NCBI RefSeq assembly: GCF_900112365.1
Contig: NZ_FOLQ01000002.1
Coordinates: forward strand, 310,001-374,000
From: Spirosoma endophyticum
GTDB lineage: Bacteria; Bacteroidota; Bacteroidia; Cytophagales; Spirosomataceae
Direction of reading: 5' to 3'
DNA length: 64,000 bases
In this document: positions 35,570-44,593 of the stretch, one piece after another
Layout of the letters: each line of letters opens with the position of its first letter
Position numbering within the stretch: the first letter of the stretch is position 1
Program-made: the position numbers and the translations under genes
Notes under the pieces: generated by a model
What the model saw: only the letters and a program-made list of their open reading frames with translations
What the model was told of the DNA's origin: nothing
The model's database searches: none

Positions 35570-37012
35570 CTAATTGCCGCCGTAGTCGGAGGTGTGATCA
35601 CGCCAGACGGAGTGGGAGTGGGGTGTATTCCTGATAATGACGCCACCCTGATACGAAAATTCGATCCACACACTTGGCCCGTCGATCCGTACGTAGTCAT
35701 TCTGCGTGGCCATCGCTGTCGTTCCTGAATACGAGATGTATGTACTGGCTAACTCCGATGTATATTTCGCCAGTACGGTCGCAGCTGTGGTGGCATCCAG
35801 ATCGTTGACATATAGTTTTACGGCATTCAGCACCAGGGCCTGTTTGTCCGCGCTTAGCGTACCGACCTGTAAGCCCGATTTGGTGGCAGGGAACTTACCA
35901 TCCTGACCAGGTCCCAGCACCAGATCCGTGTACGTACCCGATAGTTTTGCCGTAGACTGCTCGCTGGTGCTCAGGCCTGTCAACATGGCGGCAAACGCGA
36001 GTCGCTCCTGCTCAAAGGCCTGGTAGGTACGGTTGGCGGCTGTCACCGCTGCCTGTGGCTCGGTACCCCTGAAAGCGGGCGTAACGCCAGTGAATGCCCC
36101 GGCATTGAAGGTGAAAGGCTGGGTATAGTGGTGACCCGTAAACAGAATCTCCCACTGGCCCGTCGTGCTGGGTGTTCCCAGGAATGACAGATAATAGTTG
36201 CTCGCCCCATAATCGGAGCCGCCACCGATCGTATTTAGGTAATCGTCGGCAACCAGGTTGCCTATCATCTCGTCGTACCCTTCATTGGTCGTACTCACGG
36301 ATAGCAAACCAACCATCAGGTTGCGGAAAGCGGCCAATTGCGTTGAAGAGAGCGAACCAAGGTTGATGCCAATCCGGCTGGAAAGACCAGCGGGCAGGTT
36401 CGACCATTTCTGCGCATTCACCTTGGAATAGGTCAGTTGGATAGTAGTCAGTTGCGTACTGCTCAGGGTTGCTTTGAAGGCTTCAGCCAGGCAAACGATC
36501 TGAGCCACGCCGGTAGACGCGCAGGTGGTGGTAGTCGCCGTAGCGGACAAAGCCGTTGTAATAGCGCTTGAGTTCGTGGTCGTGGTACCTGAACTGGTTC
36601 CGCTAACGGTCAGAGCGAGACTGCAACTTTGCCCGCCAAAACTGAGGGCGAAGGTAGCCGTACCAGCCCCTGAGGGCGTACCACTAATTGCATACGACAG
36701 ATTTCCAGACCCGCTGGCCAACGTACCGGCTTGAAGCGTAGCTGTCAGGCCCGTTACGCCCGCCGATAAGATAGCACTACCCGCCGAATACGACAGGCCG
36801 TTACCTCCCGTATAAGGTATCGTAGCGGTACCCGTATAAGCGGTACCGCTAGCCGCCGTCGTTGAAAATGTACCGGAACTGCAACTCACTCCTGTAATGG
36901 TCGCGGAGCTGGGTGTAACCGTATCATCGTTAGACTTGCAGGACTCTAAAGCAGATAAGCCGCTAAAAATCAGCGAGGTTGAAATGAGGATAACCAGGAT
37001 ATTCCTTTTCAT
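35570..37012 (-). CDS. DUF3500 domain lipoprotein-like surface protein
   Basis: The 480-residue protein starts with a signal peptide and a cysteine at residue 25 (SGLSALESCKS, an imperfect lipobox), then a Ser/Thr/Gly-rich region of about 130 residues with Ig-like character, and a DUF3500 domain (about 170-475): AEAFKATLSSTQLTTIQLTY, WSNLPAG, FTGHHYTQPFTFN, TPAFRGTEPQA and HSHSVWRDHTSDYGGN. DUF3500 occurs in secreted proteins; its role is unknown, though the conserved His residues suggest a catalytic or metal site. A decayed second copy lies directly downstream. Confidence 0.88.
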   Translation of the reverse strand: MKRNILVILISTSLIFSGLSALESCKSNDDTVTPSSATITGVSCSSGTFSTTAASGTAYTGTATIPYTGGNGLSYSAGSAILSAGVTGLTATLQAGTLASGSGNLSYAISGTPSGAGTATFALSFGGQSCSLALTVSGTSSGTTTTNSSAITTALSATATTTTCASTGVAQIVCLAEAFKATLSSTQLTTIQLTYSKVNAQKWSNLPAGLSSRIGINLGSLSSTQLAAFRNLMVGLLSVSTTNEGYDEMIGNLVADDYLNTIGGGSDYGASNYYLSFLGTPSTTGQWEILFTGHHYTQPFTFNAGAFTGVTPAFRGTEPQAAVTAANRTYQAFEQERLAFAAMLTGLSTSEQSTAKLSGTYTDLVLGPGQDGKFPATKSGLQVGTLSADKQALVLNAVKLYVNDLDATTAATVLAKYTSELASTYISYSGTTAMATQNDYVRIDGPSVWIEFSYQGGVIIRNTPHSHSVWRDHTSDYGGN

Positions 37013-37351
37013 GAAAATAAGTCTTGTTTTGTAAACAGCGTATAATTACTTATCAACTAGTACGTGAAAGCCTGAGCAAGCGTTGATGGGCAGGGGCTAA
37101 GTCGGGGTGAATACGTACTGGACAGGGGTGAACAGGCTTTTTATTGATCAAACGGTCTACGTAACAAGCGCATGGCCTTACTTTTCTAACCTTGTCTCGG
37201 GATGAGCAGGGGTATTAATTACGCTTCTCTTTCTCGATGATTTAAAGTTCGCTTATAAAAACCAGAGCAGAGAGATATTGTGGCCAATAGGTCTATTCTG
37301 GGGGTAACAGACGTGTTTTTGTGGCGAACGTGGGAAATATAGGGGTAAAAC
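37013..37351. other. Intergenic region between LytTR operon end and DUF3500 gene
   Basis: About 340 bases without a credible gene. A short frame from 37219 reaches into the regulator gene but runs out of phase with it and looks like chance. A weak 8-bp stem with a loop of more than 50 bases (aaagcctg near 37066, caggcttt near 37132) is not convincing as a terminator. Confidence 0.5.
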
Positions 37352-38056
37352 TTACCGGCGAAAAAGACTAAAAAAGTCTTTTTCGTAACTGTTTCCAATA
37401 GGTATTTCTTCTTGTCCAATCAGAATCATCCGGTTACGAAGCGCCTGAATTTTGTCGATAGCGACGATAAACGAGCGATGGACACGAATGAAGTGTCTGG
37501 CTGGTAATTTATCCAGCATGGCTTTTAAGGTGAGCCGCACAACCAGCGGCTCACCTTCCTTCAGATGAATTTTCAGGTAATTATCCAGTCCCTCAATAAA
37601 CAGAATATCGGCCAGTGTAACTTTCACTAGATTGAAGTCGACCCGGAAGTAGAGATAGGTCTGTTCCAGGCCTTCCAGCGGATTGCCGCTTGTTTGCCGC
37701 AGTGCCTGCCACCGTGCCTGAGCCCGCTGAACGGCTTGTTTGAACCGCTCAAACGTAAACGGTTTTAACAGGTAATCGACAGCCTCAATCTCGTAACTCT
37801 CGACAGCAAATTCGCTGTATGCCGTTGTGAAAATAACCAGGGTTTGCTGGGTAATGGACCTGGAAAATGTCAACCCAGACTCCTTTGGCATATTGATGTC
37901 CAGAAAAATCAAATCGACTGGTTTGGATTCCAGATACAAACGAGCTTCGCCGGTACGGGTAAACGTTTTAACCAGCTCAACCGAATCAATACGATTACAG
38001 AAGGCGTCGATCACATCCAACGCAGGCCGTTCATCATCCAGCGCAATAGCTTTCAT
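37352..38056 (-). CDS. LytTR-family response regulator
   Basis: A 234-residue regulator with receiver domain (acidic pocket DDE 7-9, phosphorylation site Asp53 in FLDINMP, VESYEIEAVDYLLKPF at the end) and a C-terminal LytTR DNA-binding domain (about 135-232, FRVDFNLVKVTLADILFIEG and RHFIRVHRSFIVAIDKI). It follows the kinase gene with a 4-base overlap. LytTR regulators of Bacteroidota typically control transport or envelope genes by binding direct repeats upstream of targets. Candidate target sites could not be assigned. Confidence 0.95.
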   Translation of the reverse strand: MKAIALDDERPALDVIDAFCNRIDSVELVKTFTRTGEARLYLESKPVDLIFLDINMPKESGLTFSRSITQQTLVIFTTAYSEFAVESYEIEAVDYLLKPFTFERFKQAVQRAQARWQALRQTSGNPLEGLEQTYLYFRVDFNLVKVTLADILFIEGLDNYLKIHLKEGEPLVVRLTLKAMLDKLPARHFIRVHRSFIVAIDKIQALRNRMILIGQEEIPIGNSYEKDFFSLFRR

Positions 38057-39249
38057 CGTGATAAGACAAGGGCTAACGTAACGCGGTAATGCGTAGGTGT
38101 ATCGTCAATGGTTAACTGATGTTCAGCCGGATAAAGGAGCCGTAGCCGTTCCCGGGCGTTCTGTAGGCCGACAGTCATTGATTTTTCGAGTTGACTAACC
38201 TCCACCTTATTATTGGCGACAAACAGTCGTAGTTCGTCGGCCTGAATGGTTAGGCGAATGATAATCAGCGAATCTTCTTCAGGGCTCACGCCATATTTGA
38301 ACGCATTTTCAATGAAAGAGAACAGCAACAGCGGAGCAATTTGTAATCGGCTCCCATCGCCTTCCAACTGGTAGTCAATCTGAACGGCATCCTGCAGACG
38401 CGCCTTTTGTAAATCAATGTAATTCGCAATGTAATTAACCTCCGTCATCAGGGGTACCTTGTCCCGATGCGCGTCCCGAATTATGTAGCGCATGAACTCC
38501 GAGAGCTTGACAATAGTGTCTGCCGTTCGCTCATCGTTCCGGATCGCCAGTGAATAAATGCTGTTGAGCGTATTAAATAGGAAATGGGGATGGATCTGCG
38601 CTTTTAGTTGCTGTAACTCGGCTTTTAACTGATCGTTTTCGACCTGTCGGAGTCGATTGGCCGTTTGTACTGAGATCGACAGTAGGGTACTTACACTTCC
38701 CAAAAGAAAAAAGAGAGCTAGCTTGACCGGAAGCAAGAGCGTAAACGGGCCCCCGTGGTGATCACCCGGCCGTCTGTCTGGAAGTAGGCCGTTGGGTCGG
38801 CGTGGCGGTCCTTGTTCATCGTGAGGTTTAAAAAAAGGAGTAAGATCATTATGGCCGGCCTGATCGGGTGGTCCAGCATGAGGGCCCAGCATCATCTCTT
38901 CCACAAATATTTGCCGGGCCCAGGCCAGCGGAGTATGCTCTTGAGGTGGTTTAAAGAAAGCCCACTGCTCGATCCGATAGGGAAGAAGGGCAACAACTAA
39001 AACGCAGGCAACCGTTACGAAAGCATACCGCACGTACTGTTTGCTAAGAAACCAGCGCGGAACAAATACGGTGTGGTTATAATACGAGAAGAGCAACAAA
39101 AACAGATAGGCCAGCCCATTTTGAATAATATGTTCATGGGGATCAAGCGGTTGCCAGCTTACGTCCGTATACACAAAATAGACGAGCGGTAAAGCCACTA
39201 AGGCGATACCAATCAATAGCTGTTTACCGTGTGTTCTTAACCAGGCCAC
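38053..39249 (-). CDS. LytS/YehU-type sensor histidine kinase with His/Pro-rich loop
   Basis: The 398-residue kinase has four membrane helices (about 10-27, 44-60, 74-90, 170-195), a coiled linker (VENDQLKAELQQLKAQ), the His_kinase motif HPHFLFNTLNSIYSLA with likely phospho-acceptor His222, and an ATPase domain with an N-box IENAFKYGV. Between TM3 and TM4 is an unusual extracytoplasmic loop of about 70 residues rich in Pro, His and Asp (LGPHAGPPDQAGHND, KPHDEQGPPRRP, GDHHGGP) which could bind metal ions or sense pH. It forms a two-component pair with the LytTR regulator, start and stop overlapping. Confidence 0.94.
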   Translation of the reverse strand: MAWLRTHGKQLLIGIALVALPLVYFVYTDVSWQPLDPHEHIIQNGLAYLFLLLFSYYNHTVFVPRWFLSKQYVRYAFVTVACVLVVALLPYRIEQWAFFKPPQEHTPLAWARQIFVEEMMLGPHAGPPDQAGHNDLTPFFKPHDEQGPPRRPNGLLPDRRPGDHHGGPFTLLLPVKLALFFLLGSVSTLLSISVQTANRLRQVENDQLKAELQQLKAQIHPHFLFNTLNSIYSLAIRNDERTADTIVKLSEFMRYIIRDAHRDKVPLMTEVNYIANYIDLQKARLQDAVQIDYQLEGDGSRLQIAPLLLFSFIENAFKYGVSPEEDSLIIIRLTIQADELRLFVANNKVEVSQLEKSMTVGLQNARERLRLLYPAEHQLTIDDTPTHYRVTLALVLSR

Positions 39250-39381
39250 CGTTCATGGATGAGATAAGGGACAAAAGTACAATAACACCTGAGCAGGTGG
39301 GTACAAATGTGGTCAATGCCTTGAATTCTGGGGTAAAGGAATGGTTAACTTAGAAAGCATACAGGCGCTACAACGATAGTT

Positions 39382-40222
39382 TTAATAAGCCGCTGTTGCA
39401 GTTTGCAACTGATCATTTTCGCTGAATTCAAAAGAAACGCTTACATACAGGAAAATGACGCCCCCCGACACGGCAACCCAACTCAGAAGCGCCAACAACG
39501 TAGCGGTACTGGTCCTAACATAATCGACTGGCTTCTTATAATTTAAACACTGGTAGTAGGCAATCGTCAGATAAAGTAGCTGAAAGAGGAGTAGGGTTCG
39601 GTTCAGAAACGGTAAGAATTGCTGTAAGACCAGACCAAATCACAGAGTCAGAAGAACACTGATCAACGAAAAGAAACTCGAAAAGAAAACCTGCGTCACT
39701 AGATGCTCCGCATAGGTAAGCCCACTTCGCCGGAAGAATAGCTAGAAAACGAAGGCGAATAAAGGGATAGCCGCCAAACCGACTACGTTGATATTTTCTT
39801 CAATGAAAAGGGTTGCCTGTCGCCGACGCTCGTAATAGGGAAGATCTTCTTTGGGTATCGCTGGGGCTATCTGTTGACCTGTTTTCTGAGTAGCCGAATG
39901 ATTCTTTGTGAATGGTTTTATCAAAACCATTCACGGTTAAGTTAAGTCCCAGCACAAGCAAAAGATACGAGAAAGGATTGACGTATTTCTTGCGCTTCGT
40001 TTCTACTACGTATTCACGCGCTGTGACGCCCGGTTGCAGTGCCAGGTTTTTTACAAGAAACAACACGCCTTTGTCAACGCTGAAAATGGCCTGGAAAAAC
40101 TCGTCGAGAATATGGCGGACCCTGAAACGGGGTAAGTTCGCCGTTCGCCCGCAAGTTGGATAGTGTAAAAAATGGCTTTCTAGTGTAGCCGAGCAATTTG
40201 GACATTTTTCCATACCTGACAC
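39382..40222 (-). pseudogene. Decayed DUF3667 membrane protein gene
   Basis: The N-terminal 125 or so codons still encode a DUF3667 start: zinc-ribbon-like CPNCSATL...YPTCGRTA (second pair reduced to one Cys), DEFFQAIFSVDKGVLFLVKN, QPGVTAREYVVETKRKKYVN and PFSYLLLVLGLNLTVNG. A frameshift near 39890 then moves the frame to KEDLPYYERRRQATLFIEEN. TAG at 39740-39742 and a TGA further on interrupt what is otherwise a continuous membrane domain (LTYAEHLVTQVFF, FGLVLQQFLPFLNRTLLLFQ, VSGGVIFLYVSVSF) ending in TAA. One frameshift and two stops make this non-functional unless the sequence has errors. Confidence 0.85.
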
Positions 40223-40353
40223 GTTTGCCTCCTACGATCATCCGTTTTCTGCAATCTGGACTAAATTGATGAGTAAGTCAACTGGTTAATCAGCAGTACG
40301 TTAGGAGCAAATACGTCCATCTCTACTAACGAATGACTTTTTACGAATCAGGC

Positions 40354-40824
40354 TTATTTAGCGGAGGCTAGCAAGCGGGCGGCATGCTTGCGTATGAAGT
40401 AGGAACCAAGCCAGCTTGTAACACCGGTCGCGCCCAGAACGACGGGCCAGAACTGACCCATAGGCAGCGTGCGGGTGAAGAGTTCTGCCCAGAAGGCGGC
40501 ATAGAGCCCTACTACCGACCAGGTCATAAAGTAATAATGCCAGTGCAGCCAATTCCGGACGTGCTGGCGTGCCAACGCTGGAATAATACCGCCTAACACG
40601 CAAATCAGACTCATTATAGCTAGTACATGGAAGGGCCCAAAGTGACCAAACAGATGATAAATTTGAAAAGCGGTACTGTTCAGGAGTAACATACTGACGA
40701 CATAGCCGTAGCCAAGGCGTTTATGGAGAGTTCCCATCTTGGGATTAACTATAACAAGTGCTCCGGTAAGCATAGCCAACAAGGCAGAAGCGGTATGAAT
40801 GAAACCTAGTGTAGAATGAATCAT
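40354..40824 (-). CDS. DUF2306-like small integral membrane protein
   Basis: A 156-residue protein with four predicted membrane helices (about 5-27, 38-58, 62-84, 120-145) and conserved-looking His residues at the membrane edges (FIHTASALLAML, GTLHKRLGYGYV, RNWLHWHYYFMTWSVVG). This is the pattern of DUF2306 proteins, membrane proteins of unknown function with His that might bind heme or metal. Single gene, no clear operon partner. A CAAACGTA on the plus strand at 40847-40854 could be a -7 element. Confidence 0.8.
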   Translation of the reverse strand: MIHSTLGFIHTASALLAMLTGALVIVNPKMGTLHKRLGYGYVVSMLLLNSTAFQIYHLFGHFGPFHVLAIMSLICVLGGIIPALARQHVRNWLHWHYYFMTWSVVGLYAAFWAELFTRTLPMGQFWPVVLGATGVTSWLGSYFIRKHAARLLASAK

Positions 40825-41085
40825 CGTTTTTCGGTTGATCGATACCCAAACGTAGCCACAGCAATCAATTCTTTAGGTAGATATCCGACGAATTGAGTTT
40901 CCAAAAGAGCAAATCGAGGAAAAGTCAGGATGGATTTGGCACAAATAATTTTTTGCCGCCAAGTTGCAGATGAGGTGCAACGAATTATACACGATTCTTT
41001 AGAGAGACTCCGCTACATCGAATAGCTCACTAAAATTTACCTATATCGTACAACTAAAATATAATTGTGTTTTATTTGTACCACT

Positions 41086-42144
41086 ATGGGGGACTACAAA
41101 AAGGGTAGGGGGGCGCAGTTCAATACCGCTAATTCATATTCTACTCATCAATACGAGCCAGAGAATTTGAGTCCAATAGAGGATGCCGATTTTCCCGAAC
41201 CAAAGCTGAAAACGCAGTTTTTGGTGGAGACGCCCAAACAAATTATCAGTCGTTCGACAAGCCCGGACATTGGTTTTACTGCTTCCATCAACCCATACCA
41301 GGGGTGCGAGCATGGTTGTATTTATTGCTATGCCCGCCCCTCGCACGAATACTGGGGCTTTTCGGCAGGACTGGATTTTGAGAGCAAAATAATGGTCAAA
41401 AAAAACGCGCCCAGGTTGCTGGAAAAACAGTTTCAGTCACGTTCCTATAAGCCCGAAGTCATTCATTTTTCGGGCAACACTGATTGTTACCAACCTGCCG
41501 AACGAACGTATCAGCTTACGAGACGGATGCTCGAAATCTGCCTACGCTATCGAAATCCAGTGTCGATCATTACAAAGAATGCCCTGATTCTGCGTGATCT
41601 AGACATATTAAAACCGCTCGCTGAATTGAAACTGGTGAACGTAGCGATTTCCATCACTACGCTCAATGAAGAATTACGTTTGCTGATGGAGCCACGTACC
41701 GTTACCGGCCTGCAGCGCTTACGGACGATGGGAATATTACACAAAGCAGGTGTTCCGGTGGGCGTGATGACCGCACCAATTATTCCCAGTTTGAACGACC
41801 ATGAAATTTCTAAATTGATTGAACTGGCTGCTGAGCAGGGGGCTTGCTGGGCGGCCTACACCCTTGTTCGGCTCAACGGAGCGCTCGGTCCGTTGTTTAC
41901 TGATTGGATAAAACAAGCGTTGCCAGACCGTGCCGATCGCGTATTGAACCAAATTGCCGATTGCCACGGTGGACAATTGAATGACTCGCGGTTTAAAACC
42001 CGGATGTCGGGCGAGGGGCCGTTTGCCCAGCAGATTGCCCAATTTCACCGGATCGCGTGTCAGAAATACCTTGCCGGACGACAGCCCGCCAATCTTACTA
42101 CGTCCTTATTCAGGCCAGCCGGACAAATTGGGCTGTTTGAGTGA
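41086..42144 (+). CDS. PA0069-family radical SAM protein (SPL-like)
   Basis: The protein carries the radical SAM cluster motif CEHGCIYCYARPSHEYW (CxxxCxxC) at about residues 73-89, within the SPASM-less SPL-like architecture of the PA0069 family: INPYQGC before the cluster, FSGNTDCYQPAERTYQLTR, MEPRTVTGLQRLRTM and MSGEGPFAQQI near the C-terminus. The ATG beginning MGDYKKGRGAQF is used; a TTG 21 bases upstream also lies in frame. Members resemble spore photoproduct lyase, but the substrate is unknown. It is a single-gene unit converging on the bestrophin gene with a gap of only 8 bases. Confidence 0.93.
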   Translation: MGDYKKGRGAQFNTANSYSTHQYEPENLSPIEDADFPEPKLKTQFLVETPKQIISRSTSPDIGFTASINPYQGCEHGCIYCYARPSHEYWGFSAGLDFESKIMVKKNAPRLLEKQFQSRSYKPEVIHFSGNTDCYQPAERTYQLTRRMLEICLRYRNPVSIITKNALILRDLDILKPLAELKLVNVAISITTLNEELRLLMEPRTVTGLQRLRTMGILHKAGVPVGVMTAPIIPSLNDHEISKLIELAAEQGACWAAYTLVRLNGALGPLFTDWIKQALPDRADRVLNQIADCHGGQLNDSRFKTRMSGEGPFAQQIAQFHRIACQKYLAGRQPANLTTSLFRPAGQIGLFE

Positions 42145-42152
42145 TCGTGGTG

Positions 42153-43097
42153 CTATTTCTCAACCGTAAATCGCTTCGTTGTTTCATTGACGTTCTCCGC
42201 CTGTGCCAGTCGGGTGGTGTGATCAAAGGATTGCGTTACGGTTGTGTGAATGCCTTTGCAGATCGAGTCGAGCGGTAAATCGTTGTCGTCGGTACCAAAC
42301 GGGTTCTCAATTTCTTCGGCAATAACCTCAAGACTGGCCAGTACATAAAAAACGAATACAACCAACGGAACGACCAGAAAATGGAGTGTGTAGACGTAGC
42401 CCAGCGGTAACGTAGCACAGTAGGTGAAAATGAATTTTTTGATAAATGAGCTATACGAGAACGGAATTGGTGTGTTTTTGATACGTTCGCAGGCACCGCA
42501 AATGTCCATGAATGACTGAATTTCAGGATTCAGAAACAACAGATGCTCGGGTAGCAGTGTTCCCTGACGCTGTAAGTCATTGATCTTGCCGAAAATCGCC
42601 ATCGTAATTTGCTGTGGCACATGCTCGCTCAAATGCAGATCCTGGATACCGAACGTAGCACTATCCGTAAACTCTTTCTCGGGCGATCGTTGCCGAAGGT
42701 GATTTTTCAGCGCATAGGCAAAGTTGGGAATCATCGTTCGAAAAAACTGGCGGCTTTCCGTATGGGAAGGGTCCAGCAACTGGTCCATTTTGAGCGCCAT
42801 ATTTCGGCTGTTGTTCACCAGGGCACCCCATAGTTTCCGACCTTCCCACCATCGGTCATAGGCCGTGTTGGTGCGAAAGACCAGCAACATCGAAATAACG
42901 AAGCTCAACAGCGTATGCATGAGCGACAGGTTCTTCAAATGTTGATTATCACTCAGGCCAAGAAATTCGATAATGTAGACGATAACGAAGGAATACACGC
43001 CGATAGCTATCAGAATAGGCAGTAGCTTGCGAACTGTGTCAGCCCGGTTAAACGTGATGATAAAGCGGAACCATTCTTTCGGGTTATAATTGACCAT
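42153..43097 (-). CDS. Bestrophin family anion channel protein
   Basis: The 314-residue inner membrane protein has the bacterial bestrophin layout: N-terminal amphipathic start NYNPKEWFRFIITF, TM1 and TM2 (about 24-75), the hallmark FRTNTAYDRWWEGRKLWGAL, a cytoplasmic helical region, TM3/TM4 (about 215-265, with PLGYVYTLHFLVVPLVVFVF), and the acidic IEEIENPFGTDDNDLPLD-like segment (here AEEIENPFGTDDNDLPLD) near the C-terminus. Bestrophins form pentameric anion channels. The size is normal. Single gene. Confidence 0.93.
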   Translation of the reverse strand: MVNYNPKEWFRFIITFNRADTVRKLLPILIAIGVYSFVIVYIIEFLGLSDNQHLKNLSLMHTLLSFVISMLLVFRTNTAYDRWWEGRKLWGALVNNSRNMALKMDQLLDPSHTESRQFFRTMIPNFAYALKNHLRQRSPEKEFTDSATFGIQDLHLSEHVPQQITMAIFGKINDLQRQGTLLPEHLLFLNPEIQSFMDICGACERIKNTPIPFSYSSFIKKFIFTYCATLPLGYVYTLHFLVVPLVVFVFYVLASLEVIAEEIENPFGTDDNDLPLDSICKGIHTTVTQSFDHTTRLAQAENVNETTKRFTVEK

Positions 43098-43244
43098 GTA
43101 GAGTTTTGACTGTAGAGACTATAATCATACGGGAATTTACGGACGTTGTCAACTGTAAATCCGTCCGTCATTCAGAAGTTTGTATAATCATGTCGTCTCG
43201 AAAGCGTTTAGGTACCAACTACGTCCCATAAAAAAGCATATTGA

Positions 43245-44543
43245 ATGATTGTTCCCTTTAGGTTGGTTTCTGTTCTTTTTTTCTGGATGCTGATGGCTCC
43301 GTTGGTGGCGCAACAGCTCCAGACCATTGACCACATTTATGACCCCAAAGTTGAAACGGTGCTCCTGTTTCCACAAATCAGCACGAACCTCAACGATCCT
43401 TCGTTGACTTTAAATCCACCCATTATTTCGCTCGATGAGCAGACTCCGCTCCAGCTCGAATTCGATGATCTGACGGCTAATTATCGTTCATTTCGAGCTC
43501 GCCTGGTTCACTGCAATGCCGATTGGCAACGTTCCATCCTGAGCGATATTGAATTTACGTACGAGTATAACGATAATCCAATTACGGAATATCAGACGTC
43601 GATCAATACCAAGATTCCCTATTTCCATTACCGGTTTACCTTGCCACGCGTAAAGCTGCCGGGTAATTATTTGCTGGTAGTGTATGACGAACGAAATCGT
43701 AGCAATATCATCTTCACCCGCCGGTTCTGCACGTATCAGAATCGCTTGCAGGTAAACGCTGCGATACGTTTCTCATCAGCGCCGGACCGCCAGTTCAGCG
43801 ACCAGCAGATTGATATGGCGATCAGCTACAAAGGGTATCAGGTTATTTCTCCGCAGGACGATTTTAAAGTCGTGATCCGGCAGAACTACCGAGACGATCG
43901 GGTCATCCGGGGACTACGGCCAAGCAATGTGCAGGCATTCGATCAGGTGCTGGAATACCGACTGATTGATTTGAGTAACACCATGCCTGGCGGCAATGAG
44001 TTCCGGTTTTTTGATACTCGAACCGTATTGTCCCGCGCCAATTACATCGATCGAATCGACCGGCTCGCTGACCGTAATATTGCGTATGTACAGGTCGATA
44101 AGCCACGAAATCAAGGCACATATATCCAAAGTGACGACTTCAACGGCTTTTTTGTTATCGACCAGCGTGAAACCAACAACGGTGCCACCAACGGTGACTA
44201 CATTGAAACAATTTTCACGCTCAAGATTCCCGAAGTGCCGGGCGTCGATGTGTTTGTTAATGGAGCATTCAACTTCTGGCAATTAAACGATCGCAATAAG
44301 ATGACGTTTGATCCCCTGCTGAGTGCTTATCGGGCGTCTATGCTGCTGAAACAGGGCGTTTATAATTACGACTACGTTGTGCAGACGACTGGCGCGCAAC
44401 CCAGAATAGATGAGAACTATATTGAGGGTAGTTTCTCCGGCACTGAAAATGATTACGAGATATTTGTTTATCATCGCCCACCAGCCGCCCGCGCCGATCA
44501 ACTGGTCGCGTATCAGAAGGTGGGCGTGAATAAACGGAAGTGA
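43245..44543 (+). CDS. Type IX secretion plug-domain protein (DUF5103)
   Basis: The 432-residue secreted protein has a signal peptide (residues 1-23, MLMAPLVAQ) and the DUF5103 architecture: HIYDPKVETVLLFP near the start, PLQLEFDDLTANYRSF, ARLVHCNADWQRSILSDIEF, then NDNPITEYQTSINTKIPYFH and a C-terminal Ig-like domain with NGAFNFWQLNDRNKM and GVYNYDYVVQ. DUF5103 is the plug that closes the SprA translocon of the type IX secretion system, or a paralogue of it. Its presence indicates a T9SS-bearing Bacteroidota. Followed by a terminator shared with ychF. Confidence 0.92.
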   Translation: MIVPFRLVSVLFFWMLMAPLVAQQLQTIDHIYDPKVETVLLFPQISTNLNDPSLTLNPPIISLDEQTPLQLEFDDLTANYRSFRARLVHCNADWQRSILSDIEFTYEYNDNPITEYQTSINTKIPYFHYRFTLPRVKLPGNYLLVVYDERNRSNIIFTRRFCTYQNRLQVNAAIRFSSAPDRQFSDQQIDMAISYKGYQVISPQDDFKVVIRQNYRDDRVIRGLRPSNVQAFDQVLEYRLIDLSNTMPGGNEFRFFDTRTVLSRANYIDRIDRLADRNIAYVQVDKPRNQGTYIQSDDFNGFFVIDQRETNNGATNGDYIETIFTLKIPEVPGVDVFVNGAFNFWQLNDRNKMTFDPLLSAYRASMLLKQGVYNYDYVVQTTGAQPRIDENYIEGSFSGTENDYEIFVYHRPPAARADQLVAYQKVGVNKRK

Positions 44544-44558
44544 TTCTATGACGTTACC

Positions 44559-44588
44559 CTTAGCCCCCGAATTAATTCGGGGGCTAAG
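44559..44588. terminator. Bidirectional terminator between plug-like gene and ychF
   Basis: A 15+15-base perfect palindrome, cttagcccccgaatt followed directly by its complement, lies 6 bases from the ychF stop. Confidence 0.75.
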
Positions 44589-44593
44589 AGAAA

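Noticed and set aside
37219..37419. 66-aa minus-strand ORF near the LytTR regulator
   Set aside because: It overlaps the 3' end of the regulator gene in a different frame and has no protein-like composition.
39272..39307. Promoter for the LytS/LytTR pair (CAAAAGTA with CAAA on the plus strand)
   Set aside because: The -7 matches, but the spacing of 24 bases to the -33 element is too long to call with confidence.
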